In this document: positions 5,716 to 7,416 of the stretch, one piece after another
How the letters are laid out: the number at the start of each line of letters is the position of its first letter
How positions within the stretch are numbered: the stretch's first letter is position 1
Assembly: GCA_902791085.1 (NCBI GenBank)
Contig: CADAUN010000072.1
Span: 1-7,416, forward strand
Reading direction: 5' to 3'
Origin: an uncultured Erysipelotrichaceae bacterium
GTDB taxonomy: Bacteria > Bacillota_I > Bacilli_A > RFN20 > CAG-826
Length of the DNA: 7,416 nt
Program-made: the position numbers and the translations under genes
The notes under the pieces: model-generated
Databases searched by the model: none
What the model was told of the DNA's origin: nothing
The model's input: only the letters and a program-made list of their open reading frames with translations

Positions 5716-6611
5716 TGCTTTGCCTCTTTCGCATCGATCATTGCTTGAATTTCTTGAGGGCTAAACCGATAGGATTTGCCACAAAATTCGCAGACGATCT
5801 CGGTATCTTTCGTGTCGTTGGCCATTTCTTCCAAGTCTTTTTTCGGCAAAGAAGACAGGGTATGTTGCGCTCTATCTTTGGAACAAGAACAATGCCAACG
5901 CACCTCCTTTTTACCTTCTTCGATCGGGGATAGACCCGCCAACAAAGTACGAAGCAATAATGCAGGGTCATCGCCATGGCTTTGATAGAATTCGGTGACG
6001 GAAGAAAAGGATGCTAGATTCTTTTCTAGGCAAGAGATGGTGGATTCAGGGCAACCCGGCAATAATTGAATCAAGAAACCGCCAGCTGAGATCACTTCGA
6101 CTGTTTTTGGATCGAAGCGCACACCAAGACCAACCGAGGATGGCGTTTGCTCAGATTGGGCGAAATAATAAGTCAAATCTTCAGCAATTTCTCCACTGAC
6201 CAAAGAAGTGGCGGATACATAAGGGCGTTTTAGACCCAAATCGCGAATGACGATGAGTCGCCCTTTCCCGATGGCTTTTCCAACCGCTAAATGTCCGTTT
6301 TCATTGGGTGGCAAAATCACGGATGGATTGGAAACATAGCCACGAACCTCGCCTTTGGCGTTGCTGACGGCAACCAAATGGGATAATTCTCCCTCACCGC
6401 TAATTTCTAACGTCAAAGTATCGTTCTCACCTTTTAGCCAATCGCCCATCATTAAGGCAGCACTCATGAGCCGGCCTAATGCGGCGGCGGCAATCGGCGA
6501 AAGATTTTCTTGTTTGCGTTTTGCTTCCACCAAATGTTTGCTGGTGATGGCCAATGCACGTAATGTCCCTGCTTCATCGCGCATTCGGACTAAGAAATCG
6601 GTATCGCTCAT
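5712..6611 (-). CDS. hslO: Hsp33 redox-regulated chaperone
   Basis: A cytoplasmic holdase chaperone switched on by oxidative unfolding. The 299 residues fit the family (about 290-300). The C-terminal zinc site is complete: C241-S-C243 and C274-E-F-C277, the CxC...CxxC pattern whose cysteines release zinc on oxidation. The N-terminal domain shows the usual ALGRLMSAALMMG (44-56) and a GKGRLIVIRDLG stretch. ATG 6611 is preceded by GGAGG (6620-6624) at 8 nt and an extended -10 promoter at 6642-6650. It leads a two-gene operon with the NUDIX gene and is divergent from the gene at 6749. Confidence 0.97.
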   Translation of the reverse strand: MSDTDFLVRMRDEAGTLRALAITSKHLVEAKRKQENLSPIAAAALGRLMSAALMMGDWLKGENDTLTLEISGEGELSHLVAVSNAKGEVRGYVSNPSVILPPNENGHLAVGKAIGKGRLIVIRDLGLKRPYVSATSLVSGEIAEDLTYYFAQSEQTPSSVGLGVRFDPKTVEVISAGGFLIQLLPGCPESTISCLEKNLASFSSVTEFYQSHGDDPALLLRTLLAGLSPIEEGKKEVRWHCSCSKDRAQHTLSSLPKKDLEEMANDTKDTEIVCEFCGKSYRFSPQEIQAMIDAKEAKQ

Positions 6612-6641
6612 ATTATTTGCCTCCGTGAAAGAACGGGTTCA

Positions 6642-6650
6642 ATCATACCA
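6642..6650 (-). promoter_or_regulatory. hslO extended -10 promoter (TGGTATGAT)
   Basis: On the minus strand TG-G-TATGAT fits TGnTATAAT with one mismatch and lies about 30 bases before the hslO start codon. No clear -35 box. It would drive hslO and the NUDIX gene. Confidence 0.55.
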
Positions 6651-6711
6651 TGTTTGTTTCAAAGAGGCGGGGTATATGCCTTTTCCGTCTAGGAAAAATC
6701 GAAGAAACGCT

Positions 6712-6717
6712 TAGAAT
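6712..6717 (+). promoter_or_regulatory. Candidate -10 element (TAGAAT) of the MEMO-domain gene
   Basis: TAGAAT stands 31 bases before the ATG at 6749, and its surroundings TTAGAATGAA are identical to the upp -10 region. No good -35 box or TG extension is seen. A 6-bp inverted repeat TTTTCC/GGAAAA (6681-6686 and 6692-6697) lies just upstream and could be an operator or chance. Confidence 0.4.
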
Positions 6718-6748
6718 GAATAAGGATTAATGGGAAGGAGGGACCAAT

Positions 6749-7416
6749 ATGCCACTAATCGCCGCTTTTATGGTGCCTCATCCCGTTTTGGCCATTCCAG
6801 AGATTGGAAAAGGCAAAGAGAGTCAACTTGCTACAACCGTTTCTTCGTTTGAATTCGTGGGCCGTAAAATTGCTTCCTTGGCGCCTGACGTCATTCTTTG
6901 GGTGTCGCCCCATGCCGAAAGCTATGCCGATTGCTTTCAACTCGCAGACGGAGAAGTGGGGGTAGGCAGTTTTGCTGAGTTTGGTGCCCCGAACGTGACG
7001 TTCCGAATGCTTTATGACAAAGAGCTAACGCGTTCCATCGCCTATGAAAGCAAGGTTTTAGGCGTGCCAGTCTCTTCAGATAACTCCTTTGAAAACAGCA
7101 TTGATCGGGGTACGATGGTCCCCTTATATTTCATTAACCATGAGTATCGTGACTTTTTAAGCGTGCGGATGGGCGTATCGGGATTGTCGCTTGCCGCCCA
7201 TTACCGCTTCGGGCAAGCCATCGGTGCCGCCTGCGCGAAAAGCAATAAAAAGATTGTGCTTATCGCTTCTGGCGATTTATCGCACTGCCAATCCCACGAA
7301 TCCCCGAATGGGTATCGTCCCGAAGGGGCGCGCTATGACGAACAAATGATGCGGTTAATGGGCAAGGCAAATTTTGGAGAATTATTGTCATTCAATCGTT
7401 TTTGGCTCAACGAAGC
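6749..7416 (+). CDS. amrA: AmmeMemoRadiSam system protein A-like, N-terminal MEMO/class III extradiol dioxygenase-like domain (3' truncated by window)
   Basis: 222 complete codons run off the right edge without a stop. Family-typical segments appear in order: FMVPHPVLAIPE (7-18), WVSPHAESYADCF (51-63), FGAPNVTF (78-85), GTMVPLYFIN (121-130), GLSLAAHYRFG (145-155) and IASGDLSH (172-179). This is the MEMO-like domain of a two-domain family usually continuing into an AMMECR1 domain, which would lie outside the window. The biochemical role of the family is not established. H11, H55 and H179 are the conserved histidines seen. Where relatives commonly have D-H-G-T, this protein has D119-R120-G121-T. 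ATG 6749 has AAGGAGGG (6735-6742) 6 nt upstream. It is transcribed divergently from hslO. Confidence 0.88.
   Translation, partial: MPLIAAFMVPHPVLAIPEIGKGKESQLATTVSSFEFVGRKIASLAPDVILWVSPHAESYADCFQLADGEVGVGSFAEFGAPNVTFRMLYDKELTRSIAYESKVLGVPVSSDNSFENSIDRGTMVPLYFINHEYRDFLSVRMGVSGLSLAAHYRFGQAIGAACAKSNKKIVLIASGDLSHCQSHESPNGYRPEGARYDEQMMRLMGKANFGELLSFNRFWLNE

Noticed and set aside
1..7416. tRNA or rRNA genes, and a TGA-as-Trp code
   Set aside because: No cloverleaf or rRNA segment was recognised; TGA ends hslO, and tryptophan is TGG throughout, so the standard bacterial code applies.

Overview
The window reads as chromosome of a low- to mid-GC Gram-positive bacterium (Bacillota, perhaps near the Erysipelotrichia/Mollicutes side). 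The basis is purine-rich Shine-Dalgarno sites (AAGGAGG, GGAGG, AAGAGG), a lipoprotein signal peptide, extended -10 promoters, a group IIC intron and TGA used as a stop. I cannot name the genus.

Layout. Positions 1-964 (minus): prs (PRPP synthetase), broken here by an exact 67-bp tandem duplication and running off the left edge. 1056-1092: terminator of the next gene, followed by a long hairpin upstream of prs. 1103-1750 (minus): upp (uracil phosphoribosyltransferase) with an extended -10 promoter. 1785-2069: very AT-rich spacer. 2070-3872 (plus): an accessory pair, consisting of a secreted protein with papain-like features whose frame is broken at a G6 run, overlapping an unrecognised lipoprotein. 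3933-4457 (plus): apt (adenine phosphoribosyltransferase) and its terminator. 4502-5078 (plus): a compact group IIC intron without a reverse transcriptase gene, inserted directly behind the apt terminator and one base from the stop codon of the convergent NUDIX gene. 5080-6611 (minus): hslO (Hsp33) and a NUDIX hydrolase with overlapping ATGA start/stop. 6749-7416 (plus): the N-terminal MEMO-like domain of an AmmeMemoRadiSam-type protein, cut by the right edge.

How the genes relate. prs makes PRPP; upp and apt use PRPP to salvage uracil and adenine; a NUDIX enzyme of the ADP-ribose pyrophosphatase type would return ribose 5-phosphate, the prs substrate. This is a nucleotide-salvage neighbourhood with a redox chaperone beside it. 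The accessory pair at 2.07-3.87 kb is the least explained part.

Two genes here are broken by small changes that restore a good frame when undone (67 bp in prs, 1 bp in the secreted protein). They may be real (reversible repeats, decay) or assembly errors. Because prs is normally essential, raw reads should be checked before either is called a pseudogene.
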